Part shown: piece after piece, positions 13,735 through 25,205 of the stretch | Layout of the letters: each line of letters opens with the position of its first letter | Numbering within the stretch: position 1 is the stretch's first letter | Assembly: GCA_003024785.1 (NCBI GenBank) | Contig: PUQB01000088.1 | Coordinates: forward strand, 495,899 to 559,898 | Length of the DNA: 64,000 nucleotides | DNA from: Selaginella tamariscina | Lineage: Eukaryota > Streptophyta > Lycopodiopsida > Selaginellales > Selaginellaceae | Reading direction: 5' to 3' | Notes under the pieces: model-generated | Told to the model about the DNA's origin: nothing | The model's database searches: none | The model's input: only the letters and a program-made list of their open reading frames with translations | Translations under genes and position numbers: made by a program

Positions 13735-14095
13735 GGAGTTCACAAGTGATTTCATTTTTTTTTCTCCATTAATCTTTCTTAATATAGAATTTAATACAAT
13801 CCCCAACATTGAGATTGTTTTTCTTCACATAATAAATCCAATTGGAACTCATAAATTTAGTCATGTATTTAGATTTCTAAACTTTACCTTCCTCATTTAC
13901 AAAGGTAATTTCTAATTATGTGGAATGTCTAACTTTTTTTGCAGATATCTTAAGCAAAACTAACTTGTAATTTTGGCATACTACCTTATTTAAGTTGCTC
14001 ACACCACATGTAGTTAAAATTTTACTAAATAAAAAACTCTATTCTTCAAGCATTAACTTGTTGTCCCATGTCATATTCTATGGGTGCCTCCTTTA
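13735..14095 (-). pseudogene. Broken B3-domain gene, copy II
   Basis: The minus strand carries a diverged relative of the B3 remnant at 5.3-5.9 kb. Recognisable pieces are VLLKISAKKV, then LEITFVNEEGKV, then SSNWIYYVKKNNLNVGDCIK. These match the B3 layout: the SxKxx..F start, the '(V/L)x(D/E)xxGKxW' strand and the W..YV..NNL..GD end. Several stops and frame changes interrupt it. The DNA also aligns with 5360-5700, so the two are duplicates of one gene rather than independent remnants. Confidence 0.6.
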
Positions 14096-14370
14096 TGCAC
14101 GTTGTAACTAAAGTGGGCATGATACGTGAAAATGGGAATATAAAATAAATTACTAATTAATACTTAAGTTTTAATTATTAATTAATCATTTAATTAATAT
14201 GTAATTAAGCCTTAAATATTAATTAATTAATTAATTAATCCTTCAATAACCTTACTTAGTAAGGAATATTCCTAAAATATCTTAGAATATTCATATTATT
14301 CTAAAATAGTTTACAATAATGAAGAAATACTATCAAACATAATTATAAATGAAATCATTTTCTTATCAAC

Positions 14371-14854
14371 TGTCAAGCCACGATCCAGGAACCAGGAAGC
14401 AAGTAGGATTCCGAGAACAGGAAGGCTTGACTCAGGAACAGGACCGAGAGCAGGACAGGAACTAGAACAGGAACAGGACGGATCCAAGAACAAGACAGGA
14501 TCCGGGAGCAAGACAGGAGCAGGAGGCAAAGAGTAAGACAAGAACAAGACAAGAACAAGGAACAAGAATAATCGTAAATGACTGGTGTTGATGTAACTGA
14601 TTGTACAACAATTAGGTCGGAGCTTTTATGCTCACAACTCCAAGCTAATCTGGTCATGAGCCTAATCTAGTCACTAGCCAAAATTGGTCATCCTTATCCT
14701 ATAGGAATATCCTGTAGGAATATCCTGCGGAATATCCTGCGGGAATATCCTGTGGCATATCCTGGGAATATCCTGCGGGCCGAAATCCTGTATCGCATAT
14801 CCTGTAGGCTGAATCCTGTATGTCGTATCCTGTATCCTGTATCGGGTCGTGACA
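14371..14854 (-). repeat. 3' LTR of the minus-strand chromovirus
   Basis: Ends TGTCA..TGACA. It is 20 bp shorter than the 5' LTR, largely because of copy number in an internal array of the unit (g)aatatcctg(c/t)gg. A TATA-like 'cataaaagct' (14631-14640, minus sense) is a plausible promoter element. Confidence 0.85.
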
Positions 14855-14870
14855 GCACCTCCTCCCTAAG
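14855..14870 (-). other. Polypurine tract of the minus-strand chromovirus
   Basis: On the minus strand the bases directly before the 3' LTR read cttagggaggaggtgc, a purine-rich primer site for plus-strand DNA synthesis. Confidence 0.7.
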
Positions 14871-14879
14871 GACGAGTTC

Positions 14880-17800
14880 CACGAGTCTTGGGACCTGGTT
14901 TAGCAGGATAACGCCGATGGAAAGCAGCAACTTTGGAAGAAGCATGGAGTAAGTTGGATGCAGGTTCCCAAGTGCGATCGGTAGGCAAATAACCTTTCCA
15001 ATCCACCAAGTATTGAAGTTGACGCGATGAAGACGAGAATCAAGGATGGCTGCAACTTCGTACTCAGGTTCACCAGCAATGACCACAGGAGGGGGAGGAG
15101 AAGAAGCACGACCAGGAAAGAGAAGAAGGATGATACGGCTCCAACAAGGAGGTGTGAAACACAGGATGAAGTTTCACCGTAGGTGGTAACTCGAGTCGGA
15201 AAGCTACAGGATTTACCTCCGCCACGATCCTGTAAGGGCCCAATCGTTGAAAATCCAACTTAGAAGAAGGCCTGTTGGTGCGAATGTGTCGACGAAGAAG
15301 CCACACGAGATCACCAATCTTGTATGCAGGTGCTGGTTGACGGTGAGCATCAGCATGATGCTTGTACCGTTCCTGTGCCTGCTGAAGGTGAACCTGGAGA
15401 TCATCCTGTACCTGCCGAAGATGCTGAAGACGATCCTGTACTGCAGGAGCGGAAGAAGGAGAAGCAGGAGAGCAAAGTCAAAACGTGGATGGTGACCTGT
15501 AAGAGCAAAGAAAGGTGTCTGGCCTGTAGATGCGTGAATGGAGTTGTTGTAGGCAAACTCCGCCATAGGAAGAAGGTCCAACCAATTATCCTGTTGGTAA
15601 CTGATGAAGCAACGAAGATATTGCTCCAAGGTCTGGATTGTGCGTTCTGACTGTCCATCAGTTTGCGGGTGATATCCTGAAGAAAGATCCGCTTTAACCT
15701 GTAGACTCCGAAGAAGCTCTCGCCAAAACTTGGACATGAATTGTGGACCTCGATCGGAAACAATGCTCTCAGGAAGACCATGATGTCGGAACACCTCACG
15801 GATCACCAATTCGGCAGTTGTCTGACCTGTAGCTGTCTTGTTGCAGGGTAGGAAATGAGCCTGCTTGGTGAAACGGTCAACCACCACAAGAACTGCATCG
15901 AATCCACGAGAAGGAGGAAGATCTGTGAGGAAATCCATAGAAATGGATCTCCAAGGAGTAGAAGGAACAGGAAGAGGACGAAGAAGACCAGAAGGTGCAT
16001 GACGAGGCATCTTCGACCTGTTGCTCACAACTCCGTACAAACCTTTCCACAAAACCTCCCCGCCAACCCAGGCCACCAATAGTTGCGAGTCACCAACTCA
16101 ACTGTCTTGGCCACACCAAAATGTCCTGTAGCCGGAGTATCATGACAATCCTGTACCACACGAGTCCTGCAAACACCAACAGGAACGTACAGGAGACCTT
16201 CCCGGTACAGGAGTCCATCCTGTATGGTGAACAGGTTGTAGTCTGGACGGGAACTGGAGGAAGAGGAACTTGCAACGTCAGGATGAATGTGTGAGAACAC
16301 ATTCTTTGCCAAGTCGTCTGTAGCCAACTGCGAACGGACGTCTTGTAGGAGAGTTGAATTTGCTGGAGCCTGATGGACCTGCAGTGCCGCAAGCCGGAAT
16401 CGATCAGGACCCAACAACACTTGCCTTTGACAGTCAAATGCAGGATCGCCCGGGCTTGGTGCAAGGTAGGAGCGCCTAGACAATGCGTCCGCCTTGCCAT
16501 TCCGAAAACCGGGCCTGTAGACGATGACGAAGTCAAAACGTGATAGGAACTCCGCCCACCTAGCCTGTCGCCGACTGAGAACTCGAGCCGTTCGAAAGTA
16601 CTCCAGGTTCTTGTGATCCGTAAGAACTTGTACAGGATGTGCAGCACCTTCCAGGAAATGCCGCCACTCCTCAAACGAATCCACAATGGCCTTGAGTTCC
16701 TTGTCATGAATCTCGTAATTGATCTCCGCCGACAGGAATTTACGAGAGTGAAAAGCTACAGGATGAAGCAACTTGTCCTCTCCAACTTGCGATAGGACGG
16801 ATCCTACTGCAAAATCCGAGGCATCTGCTTCAACGAAGAAAGGACGAGAAGGATCAGGATGTGCTAAAATCGGAGCTGTCGTGAAGGTGTCCTTGAGTGT
16901 TGTGAATGCATGTTCCGCCTTGTCGGACCAAGAGAAAACCTCTGTGCGCTTGGTGAGTTCCGTGAGTGGAAGTACACGCTTGGAGAAGTCCTGTATGAAT
17001 CGCCTGTAGAAGTTTGCAAAGCCAAGGAAACATTGTACATCTCGTACAGACTTGGGCCTCTCCCACTCCACGATGGTCTTCACCTTGTGCATGTCCATGG
17101 AAACGCCAGCAGGAGAGACGATGTAGCCCAAGAACTCCACAGAATCCCTATCGAAAAAACACTTCTCCAACTTCGCATACAAGCCATGCTCACGAAGCCG
17201 CTGTAGAACCAACCGTACATGCTTGTCATGTGCCGCCTGGTCCTTGGAGAAAATCAAAATGTCGTCGAGGTAGATCACCACAAACTGGTCCAAGAAGTCA
17301 CGAAAGATGTCGTTCACCATGTGTTGGAACACGGCTGGGGCATTGGTAAGGCCGAAAGGCATCACCGTGTACTCGAAGTGTCCATACCTTGTACGAAAGG
17401 CAGTCTTCCACTCATCGCCGGGACGAATCCGTACAAGGTTGTAGGCCCCTCGTAAGTCGATCTTCGTGAACACCTTTGCTCCTCGCAGCCGATCGAGAAG
17501 TTCCGGGATCAATGGCAACGGGTACCGATTCCGAATGGTAGCTTGATTCAAACCCCTGTAGTCCACAACCAAACGTAAGCTCCCATCCTTCTTCTTGACA
17601 AAGAAGATTGGCGCTCCTGCAGGGGACTTTGAGTGACGAATGAAGCCGGATGCCAAGTTGTCCTCGATGTATTGGCGAAGAACCTCCAACTCTGTGGGTG
17701 ACAATGCGTAAATCGGTCCGAACGGTGGGGTCTTTCCTTCTGCAAGATCAATAGGACAGTCGTAGGACCTGTGAACAGGAAGAACTGTAGCCTTGTGCTT

Positions 17801-18870
17801 GTCAAAAACGTCCTTAAAGTCGTGGTACTTGGATGGTAGAGAAGAAGGAGGAGAAGGAGAAGGAGTAGGTGAAGGAGATTGAAAAACAGGAGAGTCAGAC
17901 ACAGGAAAGGTAGAAGAGGACGTAGGAGTTACTTGAAAGGCAAAAAGGTGGAAAGGAGCAGGATCAGTGGTAAGTTCATGCATGGTAGTGGTAAGAACTC
18001 GGAGAGGAGCAGGAAGGAGCTGTGATTGAAAAAGAGGAAGGATCTTGGGGGGGAATAGAAACAGAGTAATGAAAAGAAGCAGGATTGGAAGAAACAGATG
18101 TGGATGTTGACAAGTGTACAGGATTGGAAGAATCCTGTACAGAAGTCCGTGGATGCACAGGAGTGAGGAGAGCCTGTGAATGTGCTGATGGATCAACAGG
18201 AGGTGGATCCTGTTGAGGAGGAACTTCGACACTGATACAGGATTGGAAGAACCCTGTACAGCAAACTTACAGGAGTGAGAAAGCCTGCGGATGTGCTGAG
18301 GAACTGACATGAGGTGAATCCTGTCGAGCAGGAGTCTTCAACACTGGTACAGGAACAGGCACGGTCAATCCTGTAGCTTGTACTGCCTCAGACACCAAGG
18401 ATGTATCCTGCACGCAGGAAGGTACAGGGTTGATCCTGGCTGTTGGAGAGGAAAAACGTGAGCGTCCTAGACCTCCAGTCGATCTGCGGATTTGCAACAA
18501 CGAACCATGGCATGCCAAAAATGATGGGAGTCGACCGAGTCTTGATCAGGTTGAAGGAAATCGAACAGTTGAATGCACCATGATTGCAAGAGAGAGGTGT
18601 GGTAGCGTGGGTAACTGCGCCAGAAGCAATCAAACGACCATCGGCCACCTTACAGGAATTGCATGCTTCAACTTCACCACCGGAATGCCATGCTGAGCTG
18701 CAAAAGTGTCATCCATGAAACATGCATTTGCACCAGTGTCTAACAGGGCAAACTCCTTGAGCTCTCGATTATTGAGGCGAATGTGTACAGGAAACTTGAG
18801 TGATGGAATGGTATGAGTAGCACCAATGGAGCCTGCACCTACGTCCAACTTCGCGGCTCCTAGACGAAGT
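14880..18870 (-). pseudogene. Chromovirus pol: protease, RT, RNase H, integrase, chromodomain (frame breaks)
   Basis: Encodes the replication enzymes of the element. In order on the minus strand: an aspartic protease with ALLDTGAN (about 18750-18728); a long open segment (18310-16025) with the RT active site YLDDILIF (about 17277-17251) and RNase H start [11 protein letters not shown] (about 16850-16808); the zinc-binding integrase start HFGVAKTVEL; the integrase core with MDFLTDL, SDRGPQF and [10 protein letters not shown] (between about 15940 and 15640); and a chromodomain with WKGY and TWEP (about 15060-14960). The frame changes near 16060, near 15500 and within the chromodomain, so the product is interrupted as sequenced. 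Motifs are otherwise well kept, suggesting a fairly young copy or consensus errors. Confidence 0.85.
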
Positions 18871-18899
18871 GGACATTGAAGTTTTCCGCTGAACTTCAG

Positions 18900-19834
18900 C
18901 TTCGGCTTCACGCGCCTTGAACTTCCTGGCTTTATTAGGACATTCCGCCACCTTGTGTCCTGCTGCACCACAATACAAGCATAGGTTCTCACCCCGTCGA
19001 CGTTGTTTCTCAGCAGTTGAAAGTGGGCCACGCTTGGAATTGTTAACCTCCATAGGAACTGCTCCAGAAGGTGTCGCAGGAACATGTGCTACGGCTACAG
19101 GTTGGCTGGCAGGAACTGCTGACGGAATTTTTCCTGACGGCGCTCGAACAAACGGTTGTCGCAGCGAACGGCCTGTTGCATGATCTCCGCTAACGTTTGG
19201 GCATCCGGTAACGTAAGGAGAAGGTCCTTCACGTCGTCCTCAGCCCAAAACGGAAATGTTCGATCAATGCAGTCTCGTCCCATGGAATGTTCGTGCACAA
19301 TTGCTGGAATTCGGATGCATAAACGGAAGCTGGTCTGGATCCTTGTGTGAGCCTCCGTAACTTTGTGCATGCAGAACGGTACTTATCAGGATCTCCAAAG
19401 CAGGCTTCAAAGGCAGCCACGAAACCTTCAAAGTCTTCCATCAATGGGTCGTCACGCTCCAGCAAGGGAGCAACCCAAGCTCGTGGAGATCCACTTAGTA
19501 AGGATGCCAAAAGGCCAACCTTTTGTGCATCCGTCGAGTAGCGGCGTGGTTGCATGCGGATCAAGAGCCGGATCTGATTCAGGAAACCTTGGAAATCGGC
19601 ACGGTTGCCACTGAACTTCTCTGGCATGCTGATCTTCGGCTCCGGAGAAAAGTTCGATGAAGAAGGAACCACCGATGCCTGAGAGAGAGCCTGCGCAGCA
19701 GCCTTGGAGGATGCATCAGCAGCTGCATGTGCCGCATGGGTGGAGCCTTGTAGATCGGTGACCACTTGGCGCAAAGTGGCCAGCTCATGAAGCAACATTT
19801 GGTGCTCGCGTTGAAAGTGCTCAAAATCAGCCAT
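18900..19834 (-). pseudogene. Chromovirus gag (frame breaks)
   Basis: The Gag capsid/nucleocapsid protein begins at ATG 19834-19832 and is open to 19229 (201 codons), with a helical start and a retrotransposon capsid-like region (ending near LTQGSRPASVYASEFQQL). The frame then changes near 19290 and again near 19095 before the CCHC zinc knuckle CLYCGAAGHKVAEC (about 18981-18940). Order and spacing are normal for Ty3 elements; the frame breaks are the only abnormality. Confidence 0.8.
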
Positions 19835-19934
19835 GATCGTATGAAAGAAAGAAAGGAGAAAAACGAAGGAAAAGAATCAAGGAAAAAAAAAAGGTAGCTG
19901 GGAAACGAAGAGCTATGAAAGCAGTTACTCAAAC

Positions 19935-20438
19935 TGTCAAGCCACGATCCAGGAACCAGGAAGCAAGTAGGATTCCGAGAACAGGAAGGCTTGACTCAGG
20001 AACAGGACCGAGAGCAGGACAGGAACTAGGAACAGGAACAGGACGGATCCAAGAACAAGACAGGATCCGGGAGCAAGACAGGAGCAGGAGGCAAAGAGTA
20101 AGACAAGAACAAGGAACAAGAATAATCGTAGAATGACTGGTGTTGATTGTAACTGATTGTACAACAATTAGGTCGGAGCTTTTATGCTCACAACTCCAAG
20201 CTAATCTGGTCATGAGCCTAATCTAGTCACTAGCCAAAATTGGTCATCCTTATCCTATAGGAATATCCTGTAGGAATATCCTGCGGGAATATCCTGCGGG
20301 AATATCCTGTGAGAATATCCTGCGGGAATATCCTGTGGCATATCCTGTGGGAATATCCTGCGGGCCGAAATCCTGTATCGCATATCCTGTAGGCTGAATC
20401 CTGTATGTCGTATCCTGTATCCTGTATCGGTCGTGACA
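19935..20438 (-). repeat. 5' LTR of the minus-strand chromovirus
   Basis: 504 bp, TGTCA..TGACA ends, TATA-like cataaaagct at 20186-20177 (minus). It carries a longer array of the 12-14-base unit containing 'atatcctg' than the 3' LTR. Confidence 0.85.
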
Positions 20439-20887
20439 TCATCAATCATGTACCTTCATGTGTGCAGGATATATCCTTAGTATCTGAGGCAGTACAAGCT
20501 ATAGGATTGACCGTGCCTTTCCTGTACTAGTGTTGAAGACTCCTCCTCGACAGGATTCACCTCATGTCAATTCCTCAGCACCTCTGCAGGCTCTCTCCAC
20601 TCCTGTAAGTTTGTGTTTTCCTGTACAGGGTTCTTCCAATCCTGTATTAGTGTCGAAGGTTCCTCCTCAACAGGATCCACCTCCTGTTATTTGTCAGCAT
20701 ATTCGCAGCTTTCCTCACTCCTGCGCAACCACGAACTCCTGTATAGGATTCTTCCAATCATGTACACTAGTCAACATCCACACAGGTTTTTCCAATCCTG
20801 CCTCTTTCTGTTACTCTGCTTCTGTTCCACCCCCCAAGATCCTTCCTCTTTTTCAGTCACAGCTCCCGCTTCTCCCTCCGAGTTCTT

Positions 20888-20892
20888 ACCAC
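20888..20892. repeat. Target-site duplication accac (left) of the solo LTR
   Basis: Matches accac at 21501-21505. Confidence 0.8.
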
Positions 20893-21499
20893 TGTCAAGC
20901 CACAATCCAGGAACCAGAAAGAAAAACAGGATTCCAAGAACATGAAGGCTGACTCAGGAGCAGGACCGAGAACAGGACAGGAACAGGAACAGGATGGATC
21001 CAGAGAGCAAGACAGGATCCGAGAGCAAGACAGGAAGGCGCAGGACATGATCCATGAACAAGACAGAAACAGGACAGGATCCGGGAACAAAACAGGAGTA
21101 GGAAGGATCCAGGAGTAAGATAGGAAACAGGAGCGAGACAGGAGCAGGACAAGAAACAAGACAAGAACAAGACAAGACGAGATTGATCGTAGTAAGACTG
21201 GGTTGATAGTAATTGATTGTACACAATTAGGTCAGAGCTTTATGCTTACAACTCCAAGAGCTAATCTAGGCATTGAGTGCTAAAAGTGGTTGCATGCATG
21301 CAAAGTGACTGCATGCATGCAAGGCTTAAGATGAGTCCACATGTCCCTTATCCTCTAGGCATATCCTGTGGCATATCCTGTAGGAATATCCTGCAACCGT
21401 ATCTTCTGTCTGGAATTCCTGGTAGGAATATCCTGTAGGAAAGTCCTGCAACCCATATCCTGTATCCGGAATCCTGTATCCTGTATCGGGTCGTGAACA
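20893..21499 (-). repeat. Solo LTR nested in the plus-strand chromovirus
   Basis: A 607-bp LTR in minus orientation (TGTCAAGCC...GGTCGTGAACA) interrupts the gag-pol linker. It is flanked by the 5-bp duplication accac (20888-20892 and 21501-21505, with one extra A at 21500). The uninterrupted site is seen in the other element (reverse complement of about 17985-18003). No internal domain accompanies it. Confidence 0.85.
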
Positions 21500-21500
21500 A

Positions 21501-21505
21501 ACCAC
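21501..21505. repeat. Target-site duplication accac (right) of the solo LTR
   Basis: Matches accac at 20888-20892. Confidence 0.8.
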
Positions 21506-24500
21506 TACCATGCATGAACTTGCCACTGATCCTGCTCCTTTCCACCTTTTTGCCTTTCAAATAACTCCTACGTCCTCTTCTACTTTCATGTATCCGACTC
21601 TCTTGTTTTCAATCTCCTTCTCCTACTCCTTCTCCTTCTCCTCCTTCTTCCCTACCATCCAAGTACCACGACTTTAAGAACGTTTTTGACAAGCACAAGG
21701 CTGCAGTTCTTTCCTGTTCACAGGTCCTACGACTGTCTTATTAATCTTGCGGAAGGAAAGACTCCACCGTTCGGACCGATTTATGCATTGTCACCCACAG
21801 AGTTGGAGGTTCTTCGTCAGTACATCGAGGACAACTTGGCATCTAGCTTCATTTGTTACTCAAAGTCCCCTGCAGGAGCGCCTATCTTCTTTGTTAAGAA
21901 GAATGATGGGAGTTTACGTTTGGTTGTGGACTATAGGGTTTGAATCAAGTCACCATTCGAAATTGATACCCATTGCCATTGATCCCGGAACTTCTCGATC
22001 GGCTACGAGGAGCAAAGGTGTTTACGAAAATTGACTTACGAGGGGCCTACAACCTTGTACGGATTCATCCAGGCGATGAGTGGAAGACTGCCTTTCGTAC
22101 AAGGTATGGACACTTCGAGTACACGGTGATTTCTTGGACCCGTTTGTGGTGATCTACCTCGACGACATTTTGATTTTCTCCAAGGACAGGGCACATGACA
22201 AGCATGTACGATTAGTTTTACAGCGGCTTCGCGAGCATGGCCTGTATGCGAAGTTGGAGAAGTGTTTTTTCGATAGGGATTCTGTGGAGTTCTTGGGCTA
22301 CATCGCTCTCCTGCTGGCGTTTCCATGGACATGCACAAGGTGAAGACCATCGTGGAGTGGGAGAGGCCCAAGTCTGTACGAGATGTACAATGTTTCCTTG
22401 GCTTTGCAAACTTCTACAGGCGGTTCATACAGGACTTCTCCAAGCGTGTACTTCCACTCACGGAACTCACCAAGCGCACAGGTTTTCTCTTGGTCCGACA
22501 AGGCGGAACATGCATTCACAACACTCAAGGACCTTCACGACAGCTCCGATTTTAGCACATCCTGACCCTTCTCGTCCTTTCTTCGTTGAAGCAGATGCCT
22601 CGGATTTTGCAGTAGGATCCGTCCTATCACAAGTTGGAAGACAAGTTGCTTCATCCTGTAGCTTTTCACTCTCGTAAGTTCCTTCGGCGAGATCAACTAC
22701 GAGATTCATGACAAGGAACTCAAGGCCATTGTGGATTCGTTTGAGGAGTGGCGGCATTTCCTGGAAGGTGCTGCACATCCTGTACAAGTTCTTACGGATC
22801 ACAAGAACCTGGAGTACTTTCAAACGGCTCGAGTTCTCAGTCGGCGACAGGCTAGGTGGGGGAGTTCCTATCACGTTTTGACTTCGTCATCGTCTACAGG
22901 CCCGGTTTTCGGAATGGCAAGGCGGACGCATTGTCTAGGCGCTCTTACCTTGCACCAAGCCCGGGCGATCCTGCATTGACTGTCAAAGGCAAGTGTTGTT
23001 GGGTCCTGATCGATTCCGGCTTGCGGCACACAGGTTCATCAGGCTCCAGCAAATTCAACACTCCTACAGGACATCCGTTCGCAGTTGGCTACAGACGACT
23101 TGGCAAAGAATGTGTTCTCACACATTCATCCTGATTGCAAGTTCCTCTTCCTCCAGTTCCCGTCCAGACTACAACCTGTTCACCATACAGGATGGACTCC
23201 TGTACCGGGAAGGTCTCCTGTACGTTCCTGTTGGTATTTCCAGGACTCGTGTGGTACAGGATTGTCATGATACCCCGGCTACAGGACATTTTGGTGTGGC
23301 CAAGACAGTGGAGTTGGTGACTCGCAACTATTGGTGGCCTGGGTTGCGAGGTTTTGTGGAAAGGTTTGTACGGAGCTGTTTGACACTTGTAACAGGTCGA
23401 AGATGCCTCATCATGCACCCTCTGGTCTTCTTCGTCCTCTTCCTGTTCCTTCTGCTCCTTGGAGATCCATTTCTATGGATTTCCTCACAGATCTTCCTCC
23501 TTCTCGTGGATTCGATGCAGTTCTTGTGGTGGTTGACCGTTTCACCAAGCAGGCTCATTTCCTACCCTGCAACAAGACAGCTACAGGTCAGACAACTGCC
23601 GAGTTGGTGATCCGTGAGGTGTTCCGACATCATGGTCTTCCTGAGAGCATTGTTTCCGATCGAGGTCCACAATTCATGTCCAAGTTTTGGCGAGAGCTTC
23701 TTCGGAGTCTACAGGTTAAAGCGGATCTTTCTTCAGGATATCACCCACAAACCGATGGGCAGTCGAACGCACAATTCAGACCTTGGAACAATATCTTCGT
23801 TGCTTCATCAGTTACCACAGGACAACTGGTTGGACCTTCTTCCAATGGCGGAGTTTGCCTACAACAACTCCGTTCACGCATCTACAGGACAGACACCTTT
23901 CTTTGCTCTTACAGGCCACCATCCACTTTTGACTTTGCTCCTCCCGCTTCTCCTTCTTCCGCTCCTGCAGTACAGGATCGTCTTCAGCATCTTCGGCAGG
24001 TACAGGATGATCTCCAGGTTCATCTTCAGCAGGCACAGGAACGATACAAGCATCATGCTGATGCTCACCGTCAGCCGGCACCTGCATACAAGATTGGTGA
24101 TCTCGTGTGGCTTCTTCGTCGACACATTCGCACCAACAGGCCTTCTTCTAAGTTGGATTTTCAACGATTGGGCCCTTACAGGATCGTGGCGGAGGTAAAT
24201 CCTGTAGCTTTCCGACTCGAGTTACCATCCACGGTGAAACTTCATCCTGTGTTTCACACCTCCTTGTTGGAGCCGTATCATCCTTCTTCTCTTCCGGTCG
24301 TGCTTCTTCTCCTCCCCTCCTGTGGTCATTGACATGAACCTGAGTACGAAGTTGCAGCCATCCTTGATTCTCGTCTTCATCGCCGCCAACTCCAATACTT
24401 GGTGGATTGGAAAGGTTATTTGCCTACTGATCGCACTTGGGAACCTGCATCCAACTTACTCCATGCTTCTTCCAAGGTTGCTGCCTTCCATCGGCATTAT

Positions 24501-24552
24501 CCTGCTAAACCAGGTCCCAAGACTCGTGGAACTCGTCTTTAGGAGGAGGTGC

Positions 24553-25205
24553 TGTCACGACCCGATACAGGATACAGGATTCCGGATACAGGATACGGGT
24601 TGCAGGACTTTTCTACAGGATTCCTACAGGATCCGGACACAGGATATGGGTTGCAGGATTTTCCTACAGGATTCCAGATTACAACATATGGTTGCAGGAT
24701 ATTCCTACAGGATATGCCAGGATATGCCTAGAGGATAAGGGACATGTGGACTCATCTTAGCCTTTGCATGCATAGTCACTTTTGCATGCATGCAACCACT
24801 TTTAGCACTCATGCCTAGATTAGCTCTTGGAGTTGTGACATAAAAGCTCTGACCTAATTGTTGTACAATCAGTTACTATCAACACCAGTCTTACTACGAT
24901 CAATCTCATCTTGACTTGTTCTTGTCTTGTTTCTTGTCCTGCTCCTGTCTCGCTCCTATTTCCTATCCTGCTCCTGGATCATGTCCTGCTCTGTCTTGCT
25001 CAGATCTTGTCCTGTTTCTGTCTTGTTCCTGGATCCTATTTACGCTTTCCTGTTTTGCTCCCGGATCCTATCCTGATTCTGTCTTGCTCCTGGATCCGTC
25101 CTGTTCCTGTTCCTAGTTCCTATCATGCTCTCGGTCCTACTCATGAGTCAAGCCTTCCTGTCTTAGAATCTGCTTTTTTCCTGATTCCTGGATCGTGGCT
25201 TGACA
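24553..25205 (+). repeat. 3' LTR of the plus-strand chromovirus
   Basis: 653 bp from TGTCACGACCC to GGCTTGACA, preceded by the polypurine tract ttaggaggaggtgc (about 24539-24552). TATA-like cataaaagct lies at 24839-24848. The bases just after the LTR (gccccctcctt) read as another purine tract on the minus strand. Confidence 0.85.

Larger units (their letters stand above)
14371..20438 (-). mobile_element. Ty3/gypsy chromovirus, minus strand, two LTRs
   Basis: A 6.07-kb element bounded by LTRs of 484 bp (14371-14854) and 504 bp (19935-20438) that end in TGTCA...TGACA. Between them, on the minus strand, come gag with a CCHC knuckle, protease, reverse transcriptase, RNase H, integrase and a C-terminal chromodomain, the order of Ty3/gypsy chromoviruses. 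A polypurine tract adjoins the 3' LTR. I see no canonical TGG-type primer binding site next to the 5' LTR. The flanking five bases (tcaac on the left, tcatc on the right) are not an exact target duplication, so the boundaries may have been rearranged. Several frame changes break the polyprotein. A related plus-strand copy follows immediately. Confidence 0.9.
20439..24552 (+). pseudogene. Chromovirus pol remnant (RT with internal deletion, RNase H, integrase, chromodomain)
   Basis: Pieces of RT (from about 21690), YLDDILIF (about 22155-22180), RNase H ([11 protein letters not shown], about 22590-22620), integrase (HFGVAKTVEL near 23288, MDFLTDL near 23475, SDRGPQF near 23655, YHPQTDGQS near 23742) and the chromodomain region (24330-24480) are recognisable. 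Compared with the minus-strand copy, about 70 bp are missing at about 22127 (acggtgatttcttggacc), which removes the conserved MPFGL region of RT; a short 'gtga' repeat marks the deletion ends in the other copy. Numerous single-base frame changes make it non-functional. Confidence 0.85.
20439..25205 (+). mobile_element. Ty3/gypsy chromovirus, plus strand, 5'-truncated and decayed
   Basis: The same family as the neighbouring minus-strand element, in the opposite orientation. Homology starts exactly at the other element's LTR border (20439), in the gag-pol linker region. The 5' LTR, gag and protease are missing. Pol domains follow in order with many frame changes, then a polypurine tract and a 653-bp 3' LTR. 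A solo LTR of a related element (20893-21499) is inserted in it. Confidence 0.88.

Noticed and set aside
14373-14657. Long open frames in the chromovirus LTRs (Ser/Leu/Pro/Cys-rich)
   Set aside because: They arise from short repeats such as caggaacaggac being translated; the same happens in every LTR copy and on both strands.
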